This document shows, piece by piece, positions 8,586 through 17,957 of a DNA stretch of 64,000 nt. Position 1 is the first letter of the stretch. Each line of letters starts with the position of its first letter. The position numbers were made by a program, and so were the translations under genes. The DNA is from Chromatiaceae bacterium (GTDB lineage: Bacteria > Pseudomonadota > Gammaproteobacteria > Chromatiales > Chromatiaceae). Below the pieces are notes generated by a model that worked only from the letters and a program-made list of their open reading frames with translations, was not told where the DNA came from and ran no database searches. Location: NCBI GenBank assembly GCA_019356535.1, contig CP037918.1, forward strand, positions 558,001 through 622,000. The letters are read 5' to 3'.

Positions 8586-10655
8586 TCAGAACATCGCGCT
8601 GGCCTTGAGCCACAGGGTGCGGCCCGGCTCGTTGACGCGTACCGCCACCGGGTCGAGCAGATTGGAGCGGCTGGCATGCCGTGCATAGGTCTCGTCGAAC
8701 AGATTGTCGATACCAAGACGTACCAGCAGGTTGTCGTTTACCTGGTAGTGACCATAGAGATCGATAGCCTGCCACCCCGGTGTGGGGCCGACTTCCTGGG
8801 CGCTGTAGGGATCAATGCGCTCCTGTTCGAGAGCAAAGCGCAGGCGGGAGCCCAGGCCCCATCGGTCATTGCTGTAGTCGAGCGACAATTCACCTTCCAA
8901 TGGCGGGATCTGTGGCAGAGGGCGGTCTTCCTGGGTGTTGTCTCCTTGTACCCAGGCTGCGGAGGCGCTCAAGCTCAGTGAGGGACGCAGACGCAGGCTG
9001 GCTGCGATCTCGATGCCCTTGAGTTCGGCGTCCACGTTGCGATACACGTTGGCGCCATCGGCCAGCAGGATGCCCGGTTGACCACGTGCGGTATCGCGCA
9101 GGATGTAGTCCTGTATCCGGTCGTACCAGGCTGACAGGGAGAGGTGTCGCTTGGCCCCGCCCCATGACAGGCCGGCATCGATCTGGTGATGTTTTTCGGG
9201 TGACAGCGCAGGGTTGCCGATCCAGCGCTTGGCCGGAGTCATGTTCCAGTTGTTCATGTAGCGCTCGGTGGCGTCGGCAGTGCGCACGCTGCGCGAGATG
9301 CCGGTATACAGCCGCCAGCCGCCCTCCAGGGTGGTTTCGTAGCGCAGCAGGCCACCGAGGTTGGTCTCGTTGGCGTCATGGGCGGTCACGCCGTAGTAGG
9401 TTTGATAAGCCGCATTCGGTGTGGGCGTCGCGAAGGCGTCGTTGGCGCGGTCTGCCGAGGCGTGGACCCGGTCGATGCGCAGGCCAGCCTTCAGCTGGGC
9501 GCCGCCATCCAGATTCCGGGTTGCTTCGGCAAACAGGCCGGCCTGGTCGATGCTCACGCCGGGCCACAGGTACATCAAGGCTGCTGCCGTACCGGTGTCC
9601 ATGTTGTAGAGGATGGCGTTGCGTTCACGGAGCTGCCAGTCGAAACCCCACTCGACCCGGGTGTCGTCAAGTCGGGTCTCGGCGACGAGGCGTCCCCCGT
9701 CGGTCAGCGAGGTGGTCGGCGCCGAGCGCAACATGGGGGTGCCGGTCAGTGGTCCCGTGGTGTACAGCGGCGGGGTACGGTTGCTGTAGTTGTCCATGAG
9801 GTGCTCGATGTCGCTGCGATACAGTTCGAAACGCAATTGCTCGATCCAGGCGAGATCCGGCGCATCGAGGTATCGGAAACGGTACAGGTTGCCCTGTTCG
9901 CTGGGGCTGTCCATGCCGGCGCCCGGATAGAGCGCGTCGGAGAAGTCGTTGCGTTCGACAGAGAGCTCGAACAGCCGGTCGCTGTTCGGCATGAAACCGG
10001 CTACGGCGCCGAACTGGCGGTGGTCGAAGGCGGTGCGGACTTCGCGGCCGTCGCCATCGGTGTAGTTCTCGCCTTTCTTGGTCTGCCCGAAGACCCGAAG
10101 GTAGCGTTGGGTGTCGGACATCACCACGTCGGCCAGCAGGTCGTGTCCTATGGCGTTGTCGCTGGTCAGCGCGGAGACGCGGCCATGCACCCCGGGGTCG
10201 AGCGCCAGGGATCGGGTATCGCGTTCGAACAGCACGGTGCCGCCGCTGCCGCCGCCCCCGTAGATCACGGTCTGCACGCCTTTCAGAACGGTTACCTGTT
10301 CGTAGGTCTCGAGTGCCGCCCAACTGGCTGGTGGGTCCATCCGATTGGGACAGCCGCCGTGCACGTAGGCGCCGTCGAGCAGGACGTTGAGTCGCGTCTG
10401 GCTCTGGCCGTGAATGATGGGTTCGAGTCCGCGCCCTCCGAAACGGCTGATGGATACGCCGTTGATGGCATCCAACAGGTCGGCACCGTCTGCGTTCACC
10501 GCCGGCAGGCGATCAGGGTCGTCTGCCTGTGAGATGGCCGGGTTGATGGGCAGGGTGTCGTCGATGAGCAGTGCGTCGAGTTCGGTTGCGTTGCTGGTGG
10601 CGGACAGCGCCAGGGCGCATATCAGGCTGGAAGTCCGGAGTGGGTTGCGATACAT
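8586..10655 (-). CDS. oprC: TonB-dependent copper receptor OprC/NosA family
   Basis: 689-residue outer-membrane receptor: signal peptide (about 1-23), plug domain to about 150, then a 22-strand-type barrel ending in the aromatic C-terminus SAMF. In the plug, GGCPNRMDPP places Cys102 and Met106 as a CxxxM pair. A downstream HLM (His285, Met287) matches the HxM pair. Together these are the four copper ligands known from Pseudomonas OprC. The start at 10655 has GAGGGGA upstream; the longer frame to 10775 runs into a terminator. Proximity to regBA suggests redox-linked control of copper import, perhaps for cytochrome oxidase or nitrous oxide reductase, which is inference. Confidence 0.9.
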   Translation of the reverse strand: MYRNPLRTSSLICALALSATSNATELDALLIDDTLPINPAISQADDPDRLPAVNADGADLLDAINGVSISRFGGRGLEPIIHGQSQTRLNVLLDGAYVHGGCPNRMDPPASWAALETYEQVTVLKGVQTVIYGGGGSGGTVLFERDTRSLALDPGVHGRVSALTSDNAIGHDLLADVVMSDTQRYLRVFGQTKKGENYTDGDGREVRTAFDHRQFGAVAGFMPNSDRLFELSVERNDFSDALYPGAGMDSPSEQGNLYRFRYLDAPDLAWIEQLRFELYRSDIEHLMDNYSNRTPPLYTTGPLTGTPMLRSAPTTSLTDGGRLVAETRLDDTRVEWGFDWQLRERNAILYNMDTGTAAALMYLWPGVSIDQAGLFAEATRNLDGGAQLKAGLRIDRVHASADRANDAFATPTPNAAYQTYYGVTAHDANETNLGGLLRYETTLEGGWRLYTGISRSVRTADATERYMNNWNMTPAKRWIGNPALSPEKHHQIDAGLSWGGAKRHLSLSAWYDRIQDYILRDTARGQPGILLADGANVYRNVDAELKGIEIAASLRLRPSLSLSASAAWVQGDNTQEDRPLPQIPPLEGELSLDYSNDRWGLGSRLRFALEQERIDPYSAQEVGPTPGWQAIDLYGHYQVNDNLLVRLGIDNLFDETYARHASRSNLLDPVAVRVNEPGRTLWLKASAMF

Positions 10656-10743
10656 CACGGTTTCCCCTCGTGCAAGTGAATACCGGCACGTGAGAGTGGG
10701 AAAAACGCCCGTCGCAAAAAAGTGACAAATTGTCGCAGGGGGA

Positions 10744-10783
10744 AAATGAAAAAGGCCCGGCAGGGATATCCCCACCGGGCCTT
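10744..10783 (-). terminator. intrinsic terminator of the PuuD-like gene
   Basis: Arms AAGGCCCGG (10752-10760) and CCGGGCCTT (10774-10782) form a 9-bp stem. On the minus strand it is followed by TTTCATTTT. It lies 24 bases after the stop of the gene at 10807-11403. Confidence 0.85.
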
Positions 10784-10806
10784 CGTGCAGGATGGGCGCT
10801 GTCAGG

Positions 10807-11403
10807 TCATCCTATCGGCAGGAAACCACCGTGACCATAACCCACCATGCTCATCAGCATGGGAATCGACAGCAAGGTGTTGGTGCGCGAGGCGTACAGC
10901 GCCACTACCTTGGCCTTGGCGATCTCTTCGGGTTCGGCAGAAACCATGCCGAGGATCTTCTTCTGGTTGGGCCAGATGAACACCCAGACGTTGAACAGCA
11001 TGATGGTGCCCAGCCAGGCGCCCACGCCGATACGCTCCATGCCGCCGGTGAGCATGAAGGCATTGACGATGCCGTCCATGCCCCCACCGAGTTGCGCCAG
11101 GCCGGATACGCCGGTCAGCCAGGTGGCCACGGCTGCCCAACGGAAGTACAGCAGGGCGCGCGGGGCGACATACTTGTTGATGGCGGCCGGACCCGGCTCC
11201 TTGTCGGCCAGCGCGGCGGCCACGGCCGGCACTTGTACAAAGTTGAAGTAGTACAGCAGGCCGATCCAGGTGATGCCAACGATGACGTGCAGCCAGATGG
11301 TCAGGCTCAGCCCGTTGCCGGATGCACCCATGGCCAAGGTAATGCCAATAGCCAGAATGACGCCGACCAGTACGGTGGCCCAGGGATTCTTCAATGGGTT
11401 CAT
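10807..11403 (-). CDS. PuuD-like (urate hydroxylase N-terminal domain) membrane protein, no cytochrome c domain
   Basis: 198-residue integral membrane protein with about five hydrophobic helices. It shows family features of Urate_ox_N/PuuD: WLHVIVGITWIGLLYYFNFVQVP, ALLYFRWAA, and WVFIWPNQKKILG. Full PuuD urate dehydrogenases carry an additional C-terminal cytochrome c domain with CxxCH, which is absent here. The protein may therefore be a stand-alone membrane domain, possibly haem-binding given conserved histidines, with an unproven substrate. Start at 11403 has AGGAGAG upstream. Divergent from a hydantoinase B-type gene, which makes a link to purine/hydantoin chemistry conceivable but not shown. 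Confidence 0.75.
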   Translation of the reverse strand: MNPLKNPWATVLVGVILAIGITLAMGASGNGLSLTIWLHVIVGITWIGLLYYFNFVQVPAVAAALADKEPGPAAINKYVAPRALLYFRWAAVATWLTGVSGLAQLGGGMDGIVNAFMLTGGMERIGVGAWLGTIMLFNVWVFIWPNQKKILGMVSAEPEEIAKAKVVALYASRTNTLLSIPMLMSMVGYGHGGFLPIG

Positions 11404-11429
11404 GGATGCTCTCCTATGCGTTATCTCAC

Positions 11430-11460
11430 GATGATTGTAGTGATTGTAGGTGATGATTGT
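11430..11460. promoter_or_regulatory. three TGATTGT direct repeats in a divergent promoter
   Basis: TGATTGT occurs at 11432-11438, 11441-11447 and 11454-11460. The first and last are embedded in identical GATGATTGT units whose starts are 22 bases apart, two helical turns. The array sits between the divergent PuuD-like and hyuB genes and could bind a regulator. No known consensus was recognised. Confidence 0.4.
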
Positions 11461-11552
11461 CGGTTATTTAGTCCAACTATTTTACTTGGTTACTGGGTGG
11501 GGATCAATCACCGCTCATGACAGCCGGCGCGTGCTTGCGCGACAATGCACCG

Positions 11553-13097
11553 ATGAACCCCGCTGAGCTCAATATCTTCGCCAATCGTCTGGACGCCATC
11601 TGCGAGGAGATGGGGCTGGTGCTGCGCAATGCGGCCTTCTCGCCCAACATCCGTGACCGGCTCGATTTTTCCTGCGCCATCTTCGACGCCGGTGGCGCGC
11701 TGTGTGCGCAGGCGGCGCACATCCCGGTGCACCTGGGGAGCATGGCGTTTGCCATGTGCGACGTGGTGGCCGGCATCGACTGGCGGCCAGGCGACCAGGT
11801 GGTGTTCAACGACCCCTACCTGGGGGGCACTCACCTGCCGGATGTGACCCTGGTGGCACCGGTGTTTGCCGATGGCGAGTTGGTCGCCTTCGTGGTCAAT
11901 CGTGCGCATCATGCCGATATCGGCGCTGCACGCCCCGGCAGCATGCCGGTGTCGCGTTCGCTCGATGAGGAGGGGGTGGTGATTCCACCGACTCACCTGG
12001 TACGCGAGGAGCGTCTGGAGCAATCCCTGTTCGAGCGGATTACCGCGAGCACGGGCAATGCACGCGAATCGACGGGCGATTTCTCGGCGCAACTCGCGGC
12101 GAATCGCGCCGGCTGCCGGGCCTTGTTGGCGCTGATCGCGCGTGAGGGGCTGGGACGTTTTCGCGAAGGACTGGCTGCCCTCGATGGCTATGCCGAGCGC
12201 TTGGCGCGGCATGCCATCGGTGCTATCCCCGATGGCGAGTACCGCTTTGAAGACCTGCTCGACGACGATGGCCAGGGGCAGTACGAGATCCCCATTCGCC
12301 TGCGGTTGCGCATCGAGGGCGAGCGGGCCGAGCTGGACTTTGCCGGCACCGCCGCGCAGGTGGAGGGCAACGTCAACTGCCCGCTGGCGGTCACCGCGGC
12401 CGCCGTGCTCTACGTGTTCCGTTGTCTGATGCCGCCGCAGACCCCGGCCTGCGCCGGTGCCTTTCGGCCGATTGCGCTCACAGTGCCCGAAGGTTGCCTG
12501 CTCAACGCCCGGCGTCCCGCTGCGGTGGCCGCAGGCAATGTCGAGACCAGCACCCGCGTGGTGGACGTGGTGCTCGGCGCGCTGGCTCATGCCCTGCCCG
12601 AGGTCATCCCCGCCGCCAGTCACGGCAGCATGAACAATATCGCCATGGGCGCAGGTGGAGAGCGCGCCTGGAGCTATTACGAGACGGTCGGTGGCGGTAT
12701 GGGGGCGCATGCCGCTGGCGGCGGTCTGGACGCGGTGCAGACGCACATGACCAACACCTTGAACACCCCGGTGGAGGTCCTCGAGAGTCATTACCCGCTG
12801 CGTGTGCAGCGCTATGCCATCCGTCGCGGTAGCGGCGGTGCCGGGCGGCATCGTGGGGGTGACGGTCTGATTCGTGCCTTCGAATTCCTGGCGCCAGCGC
12901 ACCTTACCCTGCTCACCGAGCGGCGGCGGCATGCGCCCTGGGGGTTGGCTGGGGGCGCGTCGGCGCGGGTGGGGGTCAATCGCCTGAACGACGAGGTGTT
13001 GCCGGGCAAGTGCGAGCGCTCGGTGAGCGCGGGTGATGTACTGATTATCGAGACCCCGGGCGGTGGTGGCTGGGGTGCGGCAACGGAGGACGACTGA
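11553..13097 (+). CDS. hyuB: hydantoinase B / 5-oxoprolinase family protein
   Basis: 514 residues from the ATG at 11553. This start aligns with the family's MNP-x-L beginning; an ATG at 11517 adds 12 residues and has a distant GGGGA, so the start is open. Conserved blocks include DRLDFSCAIFD, PVHLGSMAFAM, NDPYLGGTHLPDVTL, the HHADIGA histidine pair and the glycine-rich GGSARVGVN end. HyuB normally pairs with HyuA to hydrolyse hydantoins or oxoproline with ATP. No hyuA lies nearby, so the substrate is unassigned. The stop abuts the next gene's ATG without a gap, so the two are probably one transcript. Confidence 0.85.
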   Translation: MNPAELNIFANRLDAICEEMGLVLRNAAFSPNIRDRLDFSCAIFDAGGALCAQAAHIPVHLGSMAFAMCDVVAGIDWRPGDQVVFNDPYLGGTHLPDVTLVAPVFADGELVAFVVNRAHHADIGAARPGSMPVSRSLDEEGVVIPPTHLVREERLEQSLFERITASTGNARESTGDFSAQLAANRAGCRALLALIAREGLGRFREGLAALDGYAERLARHAIGAIPDGEYRFEDLLDDDGQGQYEIPIRLRLRIEGERAELDFAGTAAQVEGNVNCPLAVTAAAVLYVFRCLMPPQTPACAGAFRPIALTVPEGCLLNARRPAAVAAGNVETSTRVVDVVLGALAHALPEVIPAASHGSMNNIAMGAGGERAWSYYETVGGGMGAHAAGGGLDAVQTHMTNTLNTPVEVLESHYPLRVQRYAIRRGSGGAGRHRGGDGLIRAFEFLAPAHLTLLTERRRHAPWGLAGGASARVGVNRLNDEVLPGKCERSVSAGDVLIIETPGGGGWGAATEDD

Positions 13098-14870
13098 ATG
13101 TGCGGTATCTGTGGTGAATGGCGGTTTGACGGTCCAGCACGCGATGCGGCGCTGGAGGCGATGTTGCCGACGCTGGCGCAGCGCGGACCCGACGACGAGG
13201 GGCGCTGGTCGCACAAGGGGGTGGTGCTGGGGCATCGCCGCTTGTCGATCATCGATCTGTCCGAGCGTTCGCACCAGCCGATGGTCGATGGCGAACTGAC
13301 GCTGGTGTTCAATGGCGCCATCTACAACTACCGAGAACTGCGCCGCGAGCTGCAAGGGCGCGGCCATCGCTTCGTCTCCGAAGGTGATACCGAGGTCATC
13401 CTCAAGGCCTACCGCGAATGGGGCGAGGACTGTCCGCAGCATCTGCACGGCATGTTCGCCTTTGCGCTTTACGATGGCGCGCGCAACCGTCTGTTCTGTG
13501 CGCGCGACCGTTTCGGCATCAAGCCGTTCTACTACGCGCAAGGCGACGGCTGGTGGCGCTTCGCCTCGAATACCCGGGCACTGCTTGCCGCTGGCGAGGT
13601 CGATACCGCGCTCGATCCGGCGGCTCTGCACTTCCAGTACAGCCTGCACGGCGTGGTGCCGGCGCCGTACACCCTGCTGCGCGGCGTTCGCAAGCTGGAA
13701 CCTGCGCATGTGCTGATCGTCGAGGCCGATGGTTCGAGCCGCGTGCGGCGTTACTGGGATCTGGATGTGCGGCGCAGCGACACGGATCGCGCGCGCTCGG
13801 AAGACGAATGGGTCGAACTGATCCACGACCGTCTGTTTGCCGCGGTGCGCCGGCGCAACGAGGTGGCCGATGTGCCTGTGGGAGTGCTGCTCTCCGGCGG
13901 GCTGGACTCCAGTCTGCTGGTGGCGCTGCTCGATGAGATCGGCGTCGAGGGCTTCCACACCTTTTCGGTCGGTTTCGAGGACCAGCCGGAAGAGAAGGGC
14001 AGTGAATTCGAGTATTCCGACCAGGTGGTCGAGCGTTTTCAGCCTATCCATCACAAGTTCCTGGTGCCCAACGACGAGGTGCTGAAGCGCCTGCCCGAGG
14101 CGGTGGACGCCATGGCCGAACCCATGTTCGGGCAGGATGCAGTGGCCTTCTATCTGCTCTCCGAACAGGTCTCGCAACACATCAAGGTGGTGCAGTCGGG
14201 GCAAGGGGCGGACGAGGTCTTCGGCGGCTATTTCTGGTATCCGCGCATGGCCGCCGAGCGCACGGGCTCGCGCCTGGAGCGTTTCCGCAAGCACTATTTC
14301 GACCGCGACCACGACGAGATGCTGCGCATGCTCGAGGTGCGTTGGCACACCCACGATGTCACCGGCGAGTACATCGCGCGCCGCCTCGACGACCCGTTCA
14401 CCGATGACTTCATGGATGCGGTGTTCAAGTTGGACGTGACCACCCTGATCGTGGATGACCCGGTCAAGCGCGTGGACAACATGACCATGGCCTGGGGGCT
14501 GGAGGCGCGGGTGCCTTTTCTTGATCACGAGCTGGTCGAGGTCGCTGTGCGTGCGCCCACCGAACTCAAGCTGCGCGACGGTGGCAAGTATCTGCTCAAG
14601 CGTATCGCGCGCGGGCGCGTACCCGATGCGGTGATCGATCGGCCCAAGGGGTACTTCCCCATGCCTGCGCTCAAGTACGTGCGCGGCGAGTTCCTGGAGT
14701 TCATGCGCGATATCCTCGATTCACAAGCCTGCCGCCAGCGCGGCCTGTTCCGGCGCGACTATGTCGATCGTCTGCTGGATGCGCCCGAGATGCACCACAC
14801 CCGCATCATGGGCAGCAAGCTGTGGCACCTGGCCCTGCTCGAGTTCTGGTTGCAGCGGCACGGGATCTGA
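13098..14870 (+). CDS. glutamine-hydrolysing asparagine synthase family, NAGGN amidotransferase type
   Basis: 590 residues. The class II glutaminase domain starts with the exposed nucleophile Cys2 (MCGICGE) and includes RGPDDEG and the FNGAIYNY glutamine-binding region. The synthetase domain carries the PP-loop SGGLDSS near residue 260. The MCGICGE start, about 590-residue length and RPKGYFPMPALKY near the C-terminus resemble N-acetylglutaminylglutamine amidotransferases (TIGR03104) that make the osmolyte NAGGN. In those operons an ATP-grasp NAGGN synthetase follows, but here grxD follows after 135 bases. It could therefore be NAGGN-type, plain AsnB or another amidotransferase; the family is firm, the substrate not. 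Confidence 0.8.
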   Translation: MCGICGEWRFDGPARDAALEAMLPTLAQRGPDDEGRWSHKGVVLGHRRLSIIDLSERSHQPMVDGELTLVFNGAIYNYRELRRELQGRGHRFVSEGDTEVILKAYREWGEDCPQHLHGMFAFALYDGARNRLFCARDRFGIKPFYYAQGDGWWRFASNTRALLAAGEVDTALDPAALHFQYSLHGVVPAPYTLLRGVRKLEPAHVLIVEADGSSRVRRYWDLDVRRSDTDRARSEDEWVELIHDRLFAAVRRRNEVADVPVGVLLSGGLDSSLLVALLDEIGVEGFHTFSVGFEDQPEEKGSEFEYSDQVVERFQPIHHKFLVPNDEVLKRLPEAVDAMAEPMFGQDAVAFYLLSEQVSQHIKVVQSGQGADEVFGGYFWYPRMAAERTGSRLERFRKHYFDRDHDEMLRMLEVRWHTHDVTGEYIARRLDDPFTDDFMDAVFKLDVTTLIVDDPVKRVDNMTMAWGLEARVPFLDHELVEVAVRAPTELKLRDGGKYLLKRIARGRVPDAVIDRPKGYFPMPALKYVRGEFLEFMRDILDSQACRQRGLFRRDYVDRLLDAPEMHHTRIMGSKLWHLALLEFWLQRHGI

Positions 14871-15005
14871 CGGCCGCCCTCCGCGCCGGGGCGCCAATCG
14901 CATGGCCAGTTCGTGGTTTATCCCTGGCCCGCCCGCCCCTAGAATGTGCCTGTCAATCATCCAGGGCCGCACCGGCGGTCCGCAACAGGCAAGAGGTGCC
15001 GCATT

Positions 15006-15353
15006 ATGGACGTTCTGGAGAGGATCAAGCAGCAGGTCGAGTCCAACCCGATCATCATCTACATGAAGGGCACGCCGCAGTTCCCGCAATGTGGTTTCTC
15101 CTCGCGGGCGGCAGCGGCCTTGCAGGACTGCGGTGAGAAGTTCGCTTATGTGAACGTGCTGGCCGATCCCGAGATCTTCGAGAACCTGCCGCGCTTTGCC
15201 GACTGGCCGACCTTTCCGCAGGTGTACATCAACGGCGAGCTGGTCGGCGGCTGTGACATCACCCTGGAACTGCACGCCAGCGGTGAGCTGCAGAAGATGG
15301 TCAAGGAAGCGGCACAGAAGTGGCCCAAGGCCGAGGAAGGGGACGCCGGCTGA
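15006..15353 (+). CDS. grxD: monothiol glutaredoxin Grx4 family
   Basis: 115-residue CGFS glutaredoxin. The monothiol active site CGFS follows KGTPQFPQ, and the glutathione-binding motifs WPTFPQVYI and GGCD are intact. These proteins bind a [2Fe-2S] cluster with glutathione and relay it to targets. The start at 15006 is preceded by AGAGGTG, whereas an upstream frame start at 14946 is not supported. Convergent with rnt, with 21 bases between stops. Confidence 0.96.
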   Translation: MDVLERIKQQVESNPIIIYMKGTPQFPQCGFSSRAAAALQDCGEKFAYVNVLADPEIFENLPRFADWPTFPQVYINGELVGGCDITLELHASGELQKMVKEAAQKWPKAEEGDAG

Positions 15354-15374
15354 CCATCGGTCTTTCGCGCATCG

Positions 15375-16004
15375 TCAGCCAGGCGATTCGTCTGTCCCCA
15401 GCCAGGGGCGCGGGGTGTCCAGGGCGTGCCACTGGTTGACGATGTGGCAGAACAGTTCTGCCGTCTTTCTGGCGTCGTAGAGCGCACCATGTGCCTGGGC
15501 GGCATCCCATTCGATGCCGGCGGCCATCACCGCGCGTGCGAGCACGGTCTGGCCGAAAGCCAGCCCGGCCAGCGTCACGGTATCGAAGGTGCTGAAGGGG
15601 TGGAACGGGTTGCGCTTGTAGTTGCAGCGTGCCACCGCGGCGTTGACGAAGCCCAGGTCGAAGAAGGCGTTGTGTCCCACCAGGATGGCGCGCTTGCAGC
15701 CGCTGGCCTTGACTGCCGCACGGATGGGCGCGAACAGGTCACTGAGTGCCTGTTTCTCGGGCTTGGCGCCGCGTAGCGGGTTCCAGGGGTCTATACCGGT
15801 GAACTCCAGTGCCTTGGGGTCCAGGTTGGCGCCTTCGAAGGGGATCACGTGCTCGATGAAGGATTCGGCGGGGCATAGCCGGCCTTCGTCGTCCATGCGC
15901 AGAGTTACCGCAGCGATCTCCAACAGGGCGTCGCTGGCCGAATCAAAGCCGCCGGTCTCGACGTCCACCACCACAGGCAGGTAACCGCGAAAGCGGCGGC
16001 TCAT
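15375..16004 (-). CDS. rnt: ribonuclease T
   Basis: DEDDh 3'-5' exoribonuclease that trims tRNA and 5S/23S rRNA 3' ends. Motifs: [11 protein letters not shown] (Exo I), HNAFFDLGF (Exo II) and [16 protein letters not shown] (Exo III with His and Asp). It also has the RNase T-specific [13 protein letters not shown] block. The ATG at 16004 gives 209 residues, but a GTG at 16031 would add nine and align better in length with the E. coli N-terminus. Neither has a strong ribosome site. Convergent with grxD and divergent from mlaA. Confidence 0.95.
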   Translation of the reverse strand: MSRRFRGYLPVVVDVETGGFDSASDALLEIAAVTLRMDDEGRLCPAESFIEHVIPFEGANLDPKALEFTGIDPWNPLRGAKPEKQALSDLFAPIRAAVKASGCKRAILVGHNAFFDLGFVNAAVARCNYKRNPFHPFSTFDTVTLAGLAFGQTVLARAVMAAGIEWDAAQAHGALYDARKTAELFCHIVNQWHALDTPRPWLGTDESPG

Positions 16005-16236
16005 CAAGGGGTTGTAGGCTGTCTCTCTCACGGGGGGCAGGATAATGAATGGTGAGCCGGCTGGCGAGGGGTAATTCCTTTCAAGTTGACTTGATTGCGG
16101 CCGACAGAGGGAGGGTCTGGGCGTGGCGGCTTTCGGAAAAATTCGACTGACTTTCCCGCCGACCACTGCCTATAATCCGAAAATGGCGTCGGGTGCCCCC
16201 GGCAAGACGACTCGGCACAGGGAAGAACACGGAAAC

Positions 16237-16968
16237 ATGAACAGCCCCGTATGCACCAGCGGCACGCTGCGTACCTTTTTTCTGATCGGTTTTCTTTTCC
16301 TGGGCGGTTGTGCCACCACCGACCCGGATTTCGCTGACCCGCGCGATCCCCTGGAGGGGTTCAATCGGGCGATGTTCAGTCTCAACGATGTTCTCGACCG
16401 GGCGATCTTCAAACCTCTGGCGCAGGGATACAACTTGATCGTGCCCTCACCGGTGGACAAGGGTGTGACCAATTTCTTCAATAACCTGGAAGACGTCACT
16501 TCTGCGATCAACAGCCTGTTGCAGTTCAAGATCGGCCATGCTGCCACGGATCTTACCCGCGTGGTGGTGAATTCCACGGTCGGCATTGGTGGCCTGTTTG
16601 ATGTTGCCACCCGCCTCGATCTACAGCGTCACGAGGAGGATTTTGGACAGACTCTAGGGGTCTGGGGAGTGGCATCTGGCCCCTATCTGGTGTTGCCGAT
16701 CCTCGGGCCGAGTACGGGGCGTGATGCTGTCGGCGTGGTGGTGGACTGGTTTGCCGATCCGCTCACTTATCTGCAGGATGACACCGTGCGCTGGAGTCTG
16801 CGCGGGCTGGACCTGGTCGATACCCGGTCCGACCTGCTCAATGCCAGCCGGGTGGTCGATCAGGCGGCGCTCGATCCCTACTCCTTTGTGCGCGATGCCT
16901 ATCTGCAACGGCGACGCAACGTGGTCTACGACGGCAATCCACCGCCTGAGGAACAAGAGGACTTCTGA
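16237..16968 (+). CDS. mlaA: outer-membrane lipoprotein MlaA (VacJ)
   Basis: 243 residues with a lipoprotein signal peptide: hydrophobic core FFLIGFLFLGGC, lipidated Cys25. Signature blocks DPLEGFNRAMFSLND, FFNNLEDVTSAINSLLQ, DFGQTLGVWGV and GPYLVLPILGPSTGRD identify MlaA, the outer-membrane component that passes mislocalised phospholipids to MlaC. The mlaBCDEF genes are not in the window. ATG 16237 is preceded by GGAAGA, and a longer frame from 16123 is unlikely. Downstream pip begins 35 bases after the stop. Confidence 0.95.
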   Translation: MNSPVCTSGTLRTFFLIGFLFLGGCATTDPDFADPRDPLEGFNRAMFSLNDVLDRAIFKPLAQGYNLIVPSPVDKGVTNFFNNLEDVTSAINSLLQFKIGHAATDLTRVVVNSTVGIGGLFDVATRLDLQRHEEDFGQTLGVWGVASGPYLVLPILGPSTGRDAVGVVVDWFADPLTYLQDDTVRWSLRGLDLVDTRSDLLNASRVVDQAALDPYSFVRDAYLQRRRNVVYDGNPPPEEQEDF

Positions 16969-17003
16969 TCGGCAGAGGCTTGCCTCAACTGGCCGGCGGT
17001 TCC

Positions 17004-17957
17004 ATGGGACTCTATCCCCCCATCCGACCCTATGCCCAGCATGAATTGGCTGTCGGTGGGCGGCACGTTCTCCATGTCGAGGAGGTGGGCAATCCGGCAG
17101 GAATTCCCGCGGTTTTCTTACACGGTGGGCCGGGGGCCGGTTGCGAGGCCTGGCATCGGCAGTTTTTCGATCCCGATCGTTACCGGGTAATCCTTTTCGA
17201 CCAGCGTGGAGCTGGCCGCTCGCGTCCGCACGCCGATATTGTGGACAACACTACCTGGCACCTGGTCGAGGACATGGAACGGCTGCGCCGGCATTTCGGT
17301 ATCGATCGCTGGCTGGTATTCGGTGGGTCCTGGGGGTCGACCCTGGCGCTGGCCTACGCAGAGGCTCATCCCGAGCGAGTTGCGGCATTGGTGTTGCGGG
17401 GGATCTTCCTGTGTCGTCCGCACGAAATCCATTGGTTCTATCAGGAAGGTGCCAGCCGTATCTTTCCCGATTATTGGGAAGACTTCGTCGCCCCAGTGGC
17501 GCCAGAGAAGCGCCATGATCTGCTCGCGGCTTATCACGAACTGCTCACCGGCGAGGATGAACTGCGGCGCATGGCTGCCGCGCGTGCCTGGTCGGTGTGG
17601 GAAGGGCGCTGCGCTACCCTGCATACCAATCCCGACGTGGTGGCGCATTTCCGCGATCCGCACCTGGCCCTGGCGATGGCGCGGATTGAGAACCACTATT
17701 TCATGCACGATGCCTTTCTGCGTCCCAACCAGTTGCTCGAGGAAGCACGGCGGCTGAAGGGGATTCCCGGCGTCATAGTGCATGGGCGTTACGACATGAT
17801 CTGCCCGGTGGAGAATGCCTGGGAACTGCATCGGGTCTGGCCGGACAGTGAGCTGTCCATTCAGCCGGCCAGTGGTCATTCGGCGGGTGAGCCGGAAATC
17901 GCAGCAGCTCTGGTGGGGGCCACGGACTTTTTTGCCGAGCGCCTGGGTGGAGACTGA
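17004..17957 (+). CDS. pip: proline iminopeptidase
   Basis: 317-residue alpha/beta hydrolase, the usual length for Pip. HGGPGAG forms the oxyanion region, FGGSWGSTLALAYAEAHPE holds the nucleophile Ser, and HGRYDMICP and SGHSAGE supply the catalytic Asp and His. DQRGAGRS is also typical. Releases N-terminal proline from peptides in the cytoplasm. Start at 17004 (MGLYPPI) fits the family; an upstream in-frame start at 16980 adds eight residues. Confidence 0.93.
   Translation: MGLYPPIRPYAQHELAVGGRHVLHVEEVGNPAGIPAVFLHGGPGAGCEAWHRQFFDPDRYRVILFDQRGAGRSRPHADIVDNTTWHLVEDMERLRRHFGIDRWLVFGGSWGSTLALAYAEAHPERVAALVLRGIFLCRPHEIHWFYQEGASRIFPDYWEDFVAPVAPEKRHDLLAAYHELLTGEDELRRMAAARAWSVWEGRCATLHTNPDVVAHFRDPHLALAMARIENHYFMHDAFLRPNQLLEEARRLKGIPGVIVHGRYDMICPVENAWELHRVWPDSELSIQPASGHSAGEPEIAAALVGATDFFAERLGGD

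Noticed and set aside
11508..14528. A 1006-residue minus-strand open frame opposite hyuB and asnB
   Set aside because: It is antisense to two well-conserved genes and has low-complexity His/Arg/Gln composition, typical of GC-rich shadow frames.
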